Of a DNA stretch of 35,028 nt, positions 18,020 to 27,242 are shown piece after piece. The stretch lies in assembly GCA_016209425.1 (NCBI GenBank), contig JACQWA010000384.1:1-35028 (forward strand). Direction: 5' to 3'. The DNA is from Candidatus Rokuibacteriota bacterium (GTDB lineage Bacteria; Methylomirabilota; Methylomirabilia; Rokubacteriales; CSP1-6). A program made the translations under genes and the position numbers. The notes beneath the pieces are model-generated. The model saw only the letters and a program-made list of their open reading frames with translations, made no database searches and was not told where the DNA came from. Position 1 is the stretch's first letter. Every line of letters starts with the position of its first letter.

Positions 18020-19462
18020 ATGGAGGCCGTGGAAAAGAGAAATCAGGTCTGGGTGTTTATCATTGTCGGCTTCCTCACCCTGGTCAGCGTCGCGACGTAT
18101 CTGTGGAACGAGTACTACATTTATCTCTCGGCGTATTTGTGGTTTGGCTTTATTTACGGGATGTGCCTTCAGTACGGGAGGTTTTGCTTCTCGTCGGCCT
18201 TCAGAGATCTGTTCGCCGTCGGGGTGCCGAGGATGGCCGTCGGGATCATGATCGCAATGGTCTTGTTCGGTTTTGTCTCTGCCTTCGTCACGGCGACCGG
18301 GATGAGCACGTTCCATGCCGCTCCCTACGGGGTTCACTCGGTGATTGCCGGCCTCATCTTCGGCGTGGGGATGGTGTTCGCCGGGGGCTGCGCGTCGGGT
18401 TCCCTGTATAAGAGCGGAGAGGGCAACGGGTCCGCCATGCTGGTGGTCGTCTCTATCAGCGTGACTCAGGCGATCATCGTGGATATCGGGGGGTGGTTCA
18501 ACAGGCTGGTGCCGCGCTCCTGGTACGACTCGGCCATGGCCAAGGACCTTCCGGCGAAGATCAACGTCGCGGACGGCTGGATGGACCAGTATCTGGCCGG
18601 GTATGTGTGGGACCAGCCCGTGACGACGTTCGGGGAGCTGGTGAGGATCTCCAACCCCTTCCTGGCCGCGTACGTGGGGAACCTGCTCCTCGGCATCGCG
18701 GTGCCGGCGGCATTCATCCTGACCTGGATCTACATCACGTGGGCGAGAAGGCCGTTCTTGAAGAAACGGATGAAGGCGGGGCAGGCCAGGAGGGGCATCG
18801 CGACGGAGCTGGCCGGCTACTGGAGCATGATCGTGGCTTCGAACAGGACGGCCGTGGCGGGACTCTTCCTGGGGATCGCCGCCGGCCTTCATATGCTCGT
18901 GATGAAGGGGCTCCAGGTCAAGTTCGGGGTGCAGAACTTCGGCGAGCTGATGACCCGGATGGGCTTCACATTCGGCATCTCGGCCAAGGGAACGGTGTTC
19001 GATCCCGGCTACTGGTACGTGACGACTCAGGAGGCCCAGTGGGTGGGCTGGGTCTTCAACAGGCTGGGCTGGGACAACATGGATAACGTCTTCTTCGGGC
19101 TCAACAACGGCATCCCCAACCCCCTCATCAACCCGGCGGACTGGATGTCCCTCGCCCTGATCGGCGGCGCCGCCGTGATGGCGCTCCTCCACAACGAATT
19201 CAAGTGGAAGGCTCCCACGAGGGAGCTCGCCATGTGGGCCATTCTCGGCGGGGCGTTGATGGGAATCGGCTCCCGGCTCGGTCTCGGCTGCAATATCGGG
19301 GCCTTCTTCGTCCGTGTGTCCGAGGGCGATGTGTCGGGCTGGCTGTTCGGCATCGGGATGATCGCCGGCGCCTACCCGGGGGTGAAATTCCTCAGCTGGT
19401 GGACCGAGCGGAAGATGGCCAAGGAGGCGGCATTCGAGATGGAGCCGCAAACACAGCGGTAA
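18020..19462 (+). CDS. YeeE/YedE family sulfur-compound transporter (TsuA-like)
   Basis: GMCLQYGRFCFSSAFRDLFAVG, GVGMVFAGGCASGSLYKSGEGNGSAML, GSRLGLGCNIGAFFVRVSEGDVSGWLFG conserved Cys motifs. Confidence 0.92.
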   Translation: MEAVEKRNQVWVFIIVGFLTLVSVATYLWNEYYIYLSAYLWFGFIYGMCLQYGRFCFSSAFRDLFAVGVPRMAVGIMIAMVLFGFVSAFVTATGMSTFHAAPYGVHSVIAGLIFGVGMVFAGGCASGSLYKSGEGNGSAMLVVVSISVTQAIIVDIGGWFNRLVPRSWYDSAMAKDLPAKINVADGWMDQYLAGYVWDQPVTTFGELVRISNPFLAAYVGNLLLGIAVPAAFILTWIYITWARRPFLKKRMKAGQARRGIATELAGYWSMIVASNRTAVAGLFLGIAAGLHMLVMKGLQVKFGVQNFGELMTRMGFTFGISAKGTVFDPGYWYVTTQEAQWVGWVFNRLGWDNMDNVFFGLNNGIPNPLINPADWMSLALIGGAAVMALLHNEFKWKAPTRELAMWAILGGALMGIGSRLGLGCNIGAFFVRVSEGDVSGWLFGIGMIAGAYPGVKFLSWWTERKMAKEAAFEMEPQTQR

Positions 19463-19475
19463 GGAAGGATCTGCC

Positions 19476-19736
19476 ATGGCGATGAAGTTCGAAAAAAAGG
19501 CGGAGGGCGATTTTTTCCTGGACGTCACCGGATATGTCTGCCCGCATCCTCAGCTCTACACGAAGAAGGCCCTTGAGAAAATGCGGGAAGGCGACGTCCT
19601 GGAGGTGGTGTTCGACAATCCCTCTTCCGCGGAATCGATCGCCGCGATGTGCGATACGATGGGCGACGATATCATCGAGCGGATCATGGAGAAGGGCACG
19701 TATAGGTGGAAAATTAAAAAGACAGAATCGGGTTAA
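19476..19736 (+). CDS. tusA: TusA-family sulfurtransferase
   Basis: FLDVTGYVCPHPQLYTKKALEKMREGDVLEVVFDNPSSAESI; CPxP motif. Confidence 0.9.
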   Translation: MAMKFEKKAEGDFFLDVTGYVCPHPQLYTKKALEKMREGDVLEVVFDNPSSAESIAAMCDTMGDDIIERIMEKGTYRWKIKKTESG

Positions 19737-19747
19737 GAAAGCCTCGC

Positions 19748-19978
19748 ATGAACACGCGCCTGTGGTTCGTCCTTCTTGTCGTTGTGGCATGGATAAGCTT
19801 CTTGATCGGTTACAGCGTATCGGCTCTGACCGGCGTGAAGCCTCCTCCTGCCGAAGTGACGGCGGCCGGTGGAGGGTACGGCGCCAGCCGGGGAGGATCG
19901 AAGGCAGCGGCCGGCGGCTACGGCGGGTCCGCCGGAAGTTCTGAAGCGACCTCGAGCCGGGACGACGAAACAGAATGA
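19748..19978 (+). CDS. Small membrane-anchored Gly/Ser-rich protein, unknown function
   Basis: LWFVLLVVVAWISFLIGYSVSAL TM segment then AAGGGYGASRGGSKAAAGGYGGSAGSSEATSS; fits gene spacing. Confidence 0.6.
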   Translation: MNTRLWFVLLVVVAWISFLIGYSVSALTGVKPPPAEVTAAGGGYGASRGGSKAAAGGYGGSAGSSEATSSRDDETE

Positions 19979-20039
19979 TCGTCCTGCCGCTCGCCCGGGA
20001 CCGCATCGCGAGTCCATTGATCCTTGCAGGGGGAACGGG

Positions 20040-21542
20040 ATGAAGTGTGCGTTGATCATCCCCGCGTGGGTCCCGGGGGAGATCTTCTCGCCGAAGACCA
20101 CCAGCTCGCAGATCAATTACTGGCAGCCCCTCGGGACCCTCTACGTCGCGTCGTGCCTCCTCCAGGCCGGACACGCGGTGAAGTTTTTGAACGGGGCCTT
20201 TATGACCCATGAGGAGATATTGGCGGCGGTCAAGGAATGGCGCCCGGGCTTCGTGGGTATCTATTCAACCGCCTTTGGCTGGCCGAAAGCCAGGGAGACG
20301 GCCGACGATATCAAGCGGCTTGATCGGGAAATATTCACCTGTGTCGGAGGGCCCTATCCCATCGCGGTCCGGGGGGGGTGCTTGAGCCGGGGAGGCGGAA
20401 GCCTGGATGCGGTGGTGACCGGTGAGGGCGAATGGTCGGTGGTCGAACTGGTCGACAGGCTCCAGCGCGGGAAAAACCTCGCGGGGGTGCAAGGAGTCAT
20501 TTTCAAGGACGGTGGGGACATTATTGAGAATCCCCCGAGGCCGTTCATCGCCGATCTCGATTCTGTTCCGTTTCCCGCCAGAGAACTCCTGGGCGATGCG
20601 AATCGGTATGTCCCTCCCCCGGGGACGTACAGGAGACGGCCGGTGGCCGTCATGATCACCGCCAGGGGATGCGATCGGAGGTGCATCTTCTGCTTCCAGA
20701 TGGACAGGGAGAGAACGAGCGGCGTCCGGGGGATCCGCTACCGCACCGTCGGGAATGTCTTGAGGGAGATCGAGCTCTGTCTCGCGCAGGGTTACCGGGA
20801 GATAAAATTCATTGATGATACGTTCGCTGCCGATTACGACCGGGCGATGCACATCGCCCGGGAGATCAAAGCGCGCCGGCTCGACTTCGCCTGGTTTGCC
20901 TCGGCCTGCGTGAATCAGGTGGATACACCCTTGCTGCGCGCCTTCAGGGAGGCGGGGTGCTGGGCGATCCTCTTGGGCGCCGAAAGCGGCGTCCAGAAGA
21001 ACCTGAACGCGATCCGGAAAGGGATCACGCTCGAGCAGACCCGCCGGGCGGTGAGGGCGGCGAAGGAGGTCGGCCTCACGGTCAGCACGCCCTTCATCTG
21101 CGGCCTACCCGGGGAGACCTTTGAGGAGGGGCTGCGGACCATCGAGTTCGCCTTGGAGCTCGACCCCGATATGGCAAACTTCCACGCCCTCACGCCATTT
21201 CCGGGAACCGACCTGTACGATCAGCACGAACGCTACGGCAGAATCTCTGAAGACCTGACGGACTACACCTATCAGGGCGCGGCATTTGTCCCCTACACCA
21301 TGACAAGAAGGGAGATCTTCACGCTCCGGCGGATGGCGTTGAGACGCTTCTATTCCAGGCCTTCATTCTGGCTGAGAAGGCTCCTTGGGCTCAGGACGTT
21401 CCACGATCTGGCCGCAGCGGCGAAGGGGATGAAAAGCCTCTTCTGGCTCTGGGCGAGACGGGATGTGTTCGAGCCCCGGAAGGAGAGACTACAAACGCAG
21501 GTATTCCTGGACCAGGCTGGCGTACCACCTCGGATTAAATAG
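20040..21542 (+). CDS. B12-binding domain radical SAM protein
   Basis: N-terminal cobalamin-binding-like domain; ITARGCDRRCIFCFQMDRERTSGVRGIRYRTVGNVLREIE (CxxxCxxC), KFIDDTF, LLGAESG, FICGLPGET. Confidence 0.9.
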   Translation: MKCALIIPAWVPGEIFSPKTTSSQINYWQPLGTLYVASCLLQAGHAVKFLNGAFMTHEEILAAVKEWRPGFVGIYSTAFGWPKARETADDIKRLDREIFTCVGGPYPIAVRGGCLSRGGGSLDAVVTGEGEWSVVELVDRLQRGKNLAGVQGVIFKDGGDIIENPPRPFIADLDSVPFPARELLGDANRYVPPPGTYRRRPVAVMITARGCDRRCIFCFQMDRERTSGVRGIRYRTVGNVLREIELCLAQGYREIKFIDDTFAADYDRAMHIAREIKARRLDFAWFASACVNQVDTPLLRAFREAGCWAILLGAESGVQKNLNAIRKGITLEQTRRAVRAAKEVGLTVSTPFICGLPGETFEEGLRTIEFALELDPDMANFHALTPFPGTDLYDQHERYGRISEDLTDYTYQGAAFVPYTMTRREIFTLRRMALRRFYSRPSFWLRRLLGLRTFHDLAAAAKGMKSLFWLWARRDVFEPRKERLQTQVFLDQAGVPPRIK

Positions 21543-22568
21543 GATGTTCGTGATGAAGTAGCATTCGTGGGTGCAGTAGCACTGGCCGCTCTGAATCGAC
21601 TCCCTGATCTTCCGGGCCTTTTCCGTTCGGATGATCCGCCCCAGGTCGTAGTCATACTCTCTGACGTTTCCAAAACTCGCGGTGAGCATCTCGCAGGGAT
21701 GCACCTCTCCGGTCTCCGTGAGGACGAGATTCAACCGGCCGGCATAACAGGGCATGAGCCGTTCCTGCGCGAGCAGGGTGTGGTGGATCAGGCGGCGCTG
21801 CACGACATCCTGGGCGGCCTTGAGGCGTCCGCCCCTGAAACGATAGCGCGGGGATCCCCTCCTTTTCAGACCGTCCTCGAGCCGCTGGATCGCGCGCGCG
21901 TAATTCTTGGCGTCCACGTTCTTATAACGCTCGTCCAGGAGGTTCCCGCGAACGAGGGAGATGGTGTGGGTGGTGACGTGCTTGAGGCTGCGGACAAAGT
22001 CGATGATCCCCTCCATCTCGTCCTGGTTCTCCGAACACAGGAGGGTATTGATGCCGAGTTCGAAGTGGGGGTACCGGCCGAGGAGTTCGCCGAGGCCGTG
22101 ATAGGTCTCCATGGTTTTCTCAAAGCAGCCGGGTCGATTCCGGAGGGCGTCGTGGGCCCCATTCAGCCCGTCCAGTGAGAGTTTGACGACGATGACGCTC
22201 TTCTTGCAGTGCGTGAGGATTCGCTCGACGCCGTCTCGTATGATGTCGGGAAGCTGGCCGTTGGTGGGGTAGAGTATGACCACCGGCTTGTTGTGGTCGT
22301 AGAAGATCCGGCTGATCTCGACGAGATCGTTCCTGAGGAAGATCTCGCCCCCGGAAAAAGCAAGCCAGAGCAGAGTGCCCAGGGAGCGGGAGATCCGCTC
22401 GATTTCGTGCAGCGCCAGCTCGGGCGTGGGAGCCCCGGTCTCCCCGACGCTTCTGAGATAAAAGCAGAAGGGGCACCCGAGGTTGCACCTTCTGGTCACG
22501 AAGAAGGTGAGCTGGATGGGCGTCCGCTTCCAGAGGATCGAACCGATGTGGCGGAGCGGGGAATACAT
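21489..22568 (-). CDS. Radical SAM/SPASM-type protein
   Basis: FFVTRRCNLGCPFCFYLRSVG; LAFSGGEIFLRNDLVEI; C-terminal Cys-rich QCYCTHECYF; overlaps convergent gene at 21489-21542. Confidence 0.9.
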   Translation of the reverse strand: MYSPLRHIGSILWKRTPIQLTFFVTRRCNLGCPFCFYLRSVGETGAPTPELALHEIERISRSLGTLLWLAFSGGEIFLRNDLVEISRIFYDHNKPVVILYPTNGQLPDIIRDGVERILTHCKKSVIVVKLSLDGLNGAHDALRNRPGCFEKTMETYHGLGELLGRYPHFELGINTLLCSENQDEMEGIIDFVRSLKHVTTHTISLVRGNLLDERYKNVDAKNYARAIQRLEDGLKRRGSPRYRFRGGRLKAAQDVVQRRLIHHTLLAQERLMPCYAGRLNLVLTETGEVHPCEMLTASFGNVREYDYDLGRIIRTEKARKIRESIQSGQCYCTHECYFITNILFNPRWYASLVQEYLRL

Positions 22569-22570
22569 GA

Positions 22571-23575
22571 TTATGCCGGTCGTGCTCGCTTCGGCATCGC
22601 CAAATATCTCAGGGCGCCGAGGAGGGCGCCGGTGCCGACCGCCAGAGGATACACCATGACATAGTACAGGGTCGCGCCGGCGGCAAAGACGGCTCCCCCG
22701 GTGCGGTAGAGGGCCCGGATCAGCCCCCGGTTCAGGACCAGATTGAAAAGGATAACCCCTGGAATCAACGGCAGAAGGAATGGTCGTCCGATCGGGAACG
22801 CGAGCAGAAGGAGCAGCGCGCTCAGAACATATGCTCCGACGTTGAGCTTGAGCTGGAGCGACGCGGCTCCGGAGTCGGCAAGCAAATCCCCGTTTCCCAG
22901 GGAGTAGATGGTCCAGTACAGGGATTTTTTCACGGCGTTCCGAAGGGACCCCAGGAACGAGTAGTTAAAGACGTGTTGCACCTGGAGCTCGGGGTGCACC
23001 ACCAGGGTGTATCCTGCCCGCCGTAACCGGTGGCTGAACTCCACGTCTTCCAGGATCGGGAGGAACGCCTCGGCGAAGCCGTTGTTCTTCCGGAAGGTCC
23101 GGGCATCAATGACCATGGCGTGGGTGGCGACGTAATCCGGATGGTCCGCGTTCTTGGTCTCCGAGTAGTGGATGAATACCGACTGGAAGCGGCTGAAGAA
23201 CCTCTTGTCATACGGCGTCCGTGTGTAGGTGCCGCCCACCACTGTCGTGGGGCCTTCGCCGGCGAGGGTCTTGCTGGCGATGGAGAGGGTGTCCTCCTGG
23301 AGGAGACAATCGGCATCCGTAAAGAAAAGGGCCTCGCCTTTGCTGTGCGCTGCGCCGACATTTCTCGCCCTCGCGGCGCCGGAGTGCTTCTCGAGCCGGA
23401 GGAGCTCGCAGGGGAATGTTCTTATGACCGCCACCGAATTGTCCTCAGACCCGTCGTCCACCACGATCACCTCGAAGTCTGGATACCCGGAGGAAAAGAC
23501 GGCGGCGAGGCATTTGTCGATCGTGGCCACCCCATTTCGATTGGGAATGATGACGGAGATGAACGGTGCCATCAA
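22571..23575 (-). CDS. Family 2 glycosyltransferase
   Basis: FISVIIPNRNGVATIDKCLAAVFSSGYPDFEVIVVDDGSEDNSVAV, ALFFTDADCLLQEDTL, DVEFSHRLRRAGYTLV; C-terminal TM segments. Confidence 0.92.
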   Translation of the reverse strand: MMAPFISVIIPNRNGVATIDKCLAAVFSSGYPDFEVIVVDDGSEDNSVAVIRTFPCELLRLEKHSGAARARNVGAAHSKGEALFFTDADCLLQEDTLSIASKTLAGEGPTTVVGGTYTRTPYDKRFFSRFQSVFIHYSETKNADHPDYVATHAMVIDARTFRKNNGFAEAFLPILEDVEFSHRLRRAGYTLVVHPELQVQHVFNYSFLGSLRNAVKKSLYWTIYSLGNGDLLADSGAASLQLKLNVGAYVLSALLLLLAFPIGRPFLLPLIPGVILFNLVLNRGLIRALYRTGGAVFAAGATLYYVMVYPLAVGTGALLGALRYLAMPKRARPA

Positions 23576-23836
23576 GAAAAACCCTTCGACGAAGGTCCGG
23601 AGAGCAGTCTACCACGGCGCGGGTCCGCGGGGGCGCCCACGCGGCGGGAATCCTCCGTCTTTGGGTCACTCGACGCAGGAAATTGATGCATCCGGACCAT
23701 TGACCCCCGCCATCGTCTGGGACAAAAGTCACTCAAAAGAGTTGAGGGGTCTATTGGGTCTGTCAGCTCCGGATTCCGGGGGGGGACCCTCCGCGTGGCG
23801 GACCGTTGCCGCCGGGGAGGGGAGCGGGGAACTTCC

Positions 23837-24076
23837 ATGACGCAACTCACCGCCGATGTGACGCTGGATTGCACAGGTCTGGCCTGCCCGTTGCCGATCC
23901 TGAAACTCTCCAAGGCCCTCGCCCGCATGCAGCCGGGGCAGATCATCGAACTGATCGGCACCGATAGCGGCTCCAAGGACGACGTTCCCGCCTTCTGCCA
24001 GCGCACCAACCACACGCTCCTCGCGAGCCGGGACGAAGCGGATCGCTTCATCTTTTACGTCAAAAAGGGGCCCTGA
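23837..24076 (+). CDS. tusA: TusA-family sulfurtransferase (second copy)
   Basis: ADVTLDCTGLACPLPILKLSKALARMQPGQIIELIGTDSGSKDDVPAFC; CPxP motif. Confidence 0.92.
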   Translation: MTQLTADVTLDCTGLACPLPILKLSKALARMQPGQIIELIGTDSGSKDDVPAFCQRTNHTLLASRDEADRFIFYVKKGP

Positions 24077-24099
24077 GAGGGGCGCCGGGGGGAGCGCCA

Positions 24100-24300
24100 G
24101 TGTACATCGTCGCCATTGATTCGTCGGTCTGTGACGGGAACGCCGCGTGCGTCGAGGGATGCCCGGTGACGATCCTCTCGACCGAGGAGCTCGAGGGCAA
24201 GAAGAAATGCGTGGTGAGCGGGGCCACGGCAGACTGCCTCGGCTGTATGGTCTGCGTGGAGGTCTGTCCCACCGGGGCCATCAAGGTCACTGAGATTTAG
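24100..24300 (+). CDS. Small 4Fe-4S ferredoxin
   Basis: GTG start; DSSVCDGNAACVEGCPVTIL and CLGCMVCVEVCPTGAIKV. Confidence 0.88.
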   Translation: MYIVAIDSSVCDGNAACVEGCPVTILSTEELEGKKKCVVSGATADCLGCMVCVEVCPTGAIKVTEI

Positions 24301-25704
24301 GTGATAGACATCCCCCGCCTCGTCGTCTCCGCTCCTCACGGGCGCTCGGGGAAGACGACGCTCTGCCTGGGGCTCGCCGCGGCGTTCGCCGGGCGCGGCC
24401 TCCGCGTCCAGCCGTTCAAGAAGGGACCCGACTACATCGACCCGGGGTGGCTCGGCGAGGCCGCCGGGCGCCCGTGCCGGAACCTGGATCTCTTCCTGGT
24501 GGATGGCGGGGCGCTCCTGGCCGGCTTCGGCCGGGCCTGCCAGTCGGCCGATCTGGCCCTCATCGAAGGCGCCCACGGGCTCTACGACGGCCTGGACGGC
24601 GAGGGGACGAACAGCACCGCCCAGCTGGCCAGGCTGCTCCAGGCCCCCGTCGTCCTCGTCGTCGATGCGAGCCGGATGACCCAGAGCGTGGCGGCCCTGG
24701 TCCGGGGATTCCAGGATTTCCAGCCGGGCGTGAATGTCGCCGGGGTGATCCTGAATCAGGTCGCCAATCCCCGCCACCGCGCTAAGCTGGCCGACGCCCT
24801 CTCCCGCCACACGAGGCTTCCCCTGCTGGGCGCGCTTCCACGGGGAGCGTCCCTGACCATCCCCGACCGGCACCTGGGGCTGGTGCCGAGGGACGAGGAG
24901 GCGGGCCTCCTGCCGGTCGTGGACCAGCTCCGGCGGGCCGTGGAGGCGTCGGTGGATCTGGATGGACTGCTGGACCTGGCCCGTCGCGCCCCGCCGCTCC
25001 CCCTCGCGCCGGCACCCCCGATCACGACCCCCGCTCCCTCCGTGAGTCTCGGCGTGGCCCGGGATCGGGCCTTCACCTTTTACTACCCCGAGAACCTGAG
25101 GGCTCTCCGTCAGGCCGGCGCCGAGTTGGTTTCGCTGAATACCCTGGAGGACAGTTCGCTGCCGGAGGTGGACGGGCTCTACTTGGGCGGCGGATTTCCC
25201 GAGATGTTCCTGGAGGCCCTGGGAGCCAATGACGGGCTGCGGCGCGACATTCGCCGTGCCGTTGCCGACGGCCTCCCGATCTACGCCGAGTGCGGCGGTC
25301 TCATGTACCTGGCCCGGCGGATCACCTGGAACGGCCGGTCGGCCTCCATGGTGGGGGCGCTCCCATGCGACATCGAGATGACCGGGCGAATCCAGGGCCA
25401 CGGCTACGTCCGCGGGCGGGTCGCCGGGGCGAACCCTTTCTTCCCGATCGGGACCGCGCTCCGCGGTCACGAGTTTCATTACTCGCGGGCGACGAACGTG
25501 GGGGCCGCCGCCTTCGCCTACCACCTTGAGCGCGGCCGCGGGATCGACGGGGGGAAGGACGGGCTGGTGGTCGAAAACGTCCTGGCGGCATACACGCACC
25601 TGCACGCCCTCGGTGCGCCCTGGTGGGCGGAAGGCCTCGTCGCCATGGCGCGCGCGTATCGCGCCGGCCGCCCGGCGGGGTGGGAGCTAAGCCGGGTGCC
25701 ATGA
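24301..25704 (+). CDS. dsrN: Cobyrinic acid a,c-diamide synthase-like amidase, siroheme amidation (DsrN)
   Basis: PRLVVSAPHGRSGKTTLCLGLAAAFAGRGLRVQPFKKGPDYIDPGWL; GLYLGGGFPEMFLEAL; IYAECGGLMYL; HEFHYSRA; genomic context. Confidence 0.9.
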   Translation: MIDIPRLVVSAPHGRSGKTTLCLGLAAAFAGRGLRVQPFKKGPDYIDPGWLGEAAGRPCRNLDLFLVDGGALLAGFGRACQSADLALIEGAHGLYDGLDGEGTNSTAQLARLLQAPVVLVVDASRMTQSVAALVRGFQDFQPGVNVAGVILNQVANPRHRAKLADALSRHTRLPLLGALPRGASLTIPDRHLGLVPRDEEAGLLPVVDQLRRAVEASVDLDGLLDLARRAPPLPLAPAPPITTPAPSVSLGVARDRAFTFYYPENLRALRQAGAELVSLNTLEDSSLPEVDGLYLGGGFPEMFLEALGANDGLRRDIRRAVADGLPIYAECGGLMYLARRITWNGRSASMVGALPCDIEMTGRIQGHGYVRGRVAGANPFFPIGTALRGHEFHYSRATNVGAAAFAYHLERGRGIDGGKDGLVVENVLAAYTHLHALGAPWWAEGLVAMARAYRAGRPAGWELSRVP

Positions 25705-26054
25705 AGATCGGGGTGATGGTCCAGGAGGGGCCGTATCAGCACCAGGCCTCGGACAGCGCCTGGGAGTTCATCCAGGCGGCGCTTGCCCGGGGGCATGAGA
25801 TCGCTGGGGTCTTTTTCTACACGGACGGCGTGTACAACGCGAACCGGTTCATGAATCCGCCCGGGGAGCGGGTGATCGGCAAGCGCTGGTCGGAGCTGGG
25901 GGCCCGGGGGATTCCGCTGGTGGCCTGCGTGACCGATTCGACCTACCGCGGCATCACCCCCGAGATCGCCGTTCCCAACGTGAAGATTTCCGGGCTGGGA
26001 AACCTGGCCGAGTTCATCCTGGCGGCGGACCGGTTCGTGACATTCGGCGACTGA
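25701..26054 (+). CDS. dsrE: Sulfur-trafficking protein DsrE
   Basis: MKIGVMVQEGPYQHQASDSAWEFIQAALARGHEIAGVFFYTDGVYNANRFMNPPG...LVACVTDSTYRG; overlaps dsrN stop. Confidence 0.9.
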   Translation: MKIGVMVQEGPYQHQASDSAWEFIQAALARGHEIAGVFFYTDGVYNANRFMNPPGERVIGKRWSELGARGIPLVACVTDSTYRGITPEIAVPNVKISGLGNLAEFILAADRFVTFGD

Positions 26055-26060
26055 GGGGAG

Positions 26061-27242
26061 GTGATACGAGCGGCAGGGTCTGAGGCTGTACGCAGGTTCG
26101 CATCCAGGGGAGGGCTCACAGTGCGTCTCCGAGTGAAGAAGGTCACGGCAATCATTCCCGTCTTGTTTATCGGGGTCGTCCTCATCTCGCTGATAGGTGC
26201 CGGCGCCCTTCCGGGCGCCGAAAAAGTGTACCAAGGGACCGTCTACGTCGCCGGCATGGGCGGGCACATCGCGAAGGCCGAGGTGAGGATCGACCCGTCA
26301 CAGGCCGAGCCGATCTCCGTGGTGAAGCTTACCAGGATCAAGCTCCACAGCGATGCGGCTGTCGCCAAGAAGGCGTACCCAACGCATGACGTGAGAATCG
26401 ACCACGCGAAGAACGTGATGTTCTGGTCGGCCTTCGTGCTCGACGGCAAGTCGATGCACGCGGGGAAGATCGATCTGGCGACGGGCAAGGTGGTCGCCGA
26501 CGCAAAGTTCCTGAAAGGCCAGCGGACGACGGCTCAGGGGCCGATGTACTGCGGCTCGGGGCAGACGAAGGACAAGTTCCTGCCCGTCATGATGGGGTAC
26601 GAAGGGTTCGTTGACGTCGTGGACAAGGAGACGATGAAGCTGGAACGCCGGGTGTTTTTCGACCACCCGAAGATTCCCAAGAACTACGTCTGGGCGCACG
26701 GGGTCAACTCGCCCGACGGCAAGGAGTTCGCGCTCTGGATGAGTCTTGCCGACGCCCCGGGGAAGTTCCCGAGGGAGAAGGAGGGGCGGCACCTGGTGTT
26801 CGTTCTCGACACCCCATCCCTTGTCAACGGGGAGATCAAGGTACTCCGGGAGACAACCCTGACGGGGGACCCCACGGCCAGCGCGCTCTTCAGGGGCTTC
26901 TACACCTCGGATGGCACGCGCGTGCTGATCTCCGGCAGGGACCGCACCTGGCTGCTGGATGCGGCGAGCCTGAAGGTCCTCGCGGAGACCGCGAACTCTC
27001 CCGGCTGGGAGAACCACGACATCCAGCCCCTTCCCGGCGACAGGTACGCGCTGCTCACACACCGGGTGCCGATGGAGTTCGAGCCCGGCAAGAAGGGGAT
27101 GGACGGCCAGCTCGAGCTCTACGACCTCACCCGGATGGCCAGGGTCGGCAAGGCCGTCTCCGTCTGCCAGTCCTGTCACAGGGACGAGGACATCAAGACG
27201 ACCTCCGTCGCGTGCGGCCTGGACAGCGTATGGAAGCAGTAG
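26061..27242 (+). CDS. Exported/membrane-anchored propeller-like protein with single C-terminal CxxCH heme-c motif
   Basis: N-terminal hydrophobic VTAIIPVLFIGVVLISLIGAGALPGAE; repeating strand-rich segments; CQSCH at 27165-27179; start could be downstream (about 26121). Confidence 0.75.
   Translation: MIRAAGSEAVRRFASRGGLTVRLRVKKVTAIIPVLFIGVVLISLIGAGALPGAEKVYQGTVYVAGMGGHIAKAEVRIDPSQAEPISVVKLTRIKLHSDAAVAKKAYPTHDVRIDHAKNVMFWSAFVLDGKSMHAGKIDLATGKVVADAKFLKGQRTTAQGPMYCGSGQTKDKFLPVMMGYEGFVDVVDKETMKLERRVFFDHPKIPKNYVWAHGVNSPDGKEFALWMSLADAPGKFPREKEGRHLVFVLDTPSLVNGEIKVLRETTLTGDPTASALFRGFYTSDGTRVLISGRDRTWLLDAASLKVLAETANSPGWENHDIQPLPGDRYALLTHRVPMEFEPGKKGMDGQLELYDLTRMARVGKAVSVCQSCHRDEDIKTTSVACGLDSVWKQ

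Noticed and set aside
17903-19528. 541-aa minus-strand ORF
   Set aside because: Antisense shadow of the YeeE/YedE gene.
24055-25605. 516-aa minus-strand ORF
   Set aside because: Antisense shadow of dsrN and ferredoxin.
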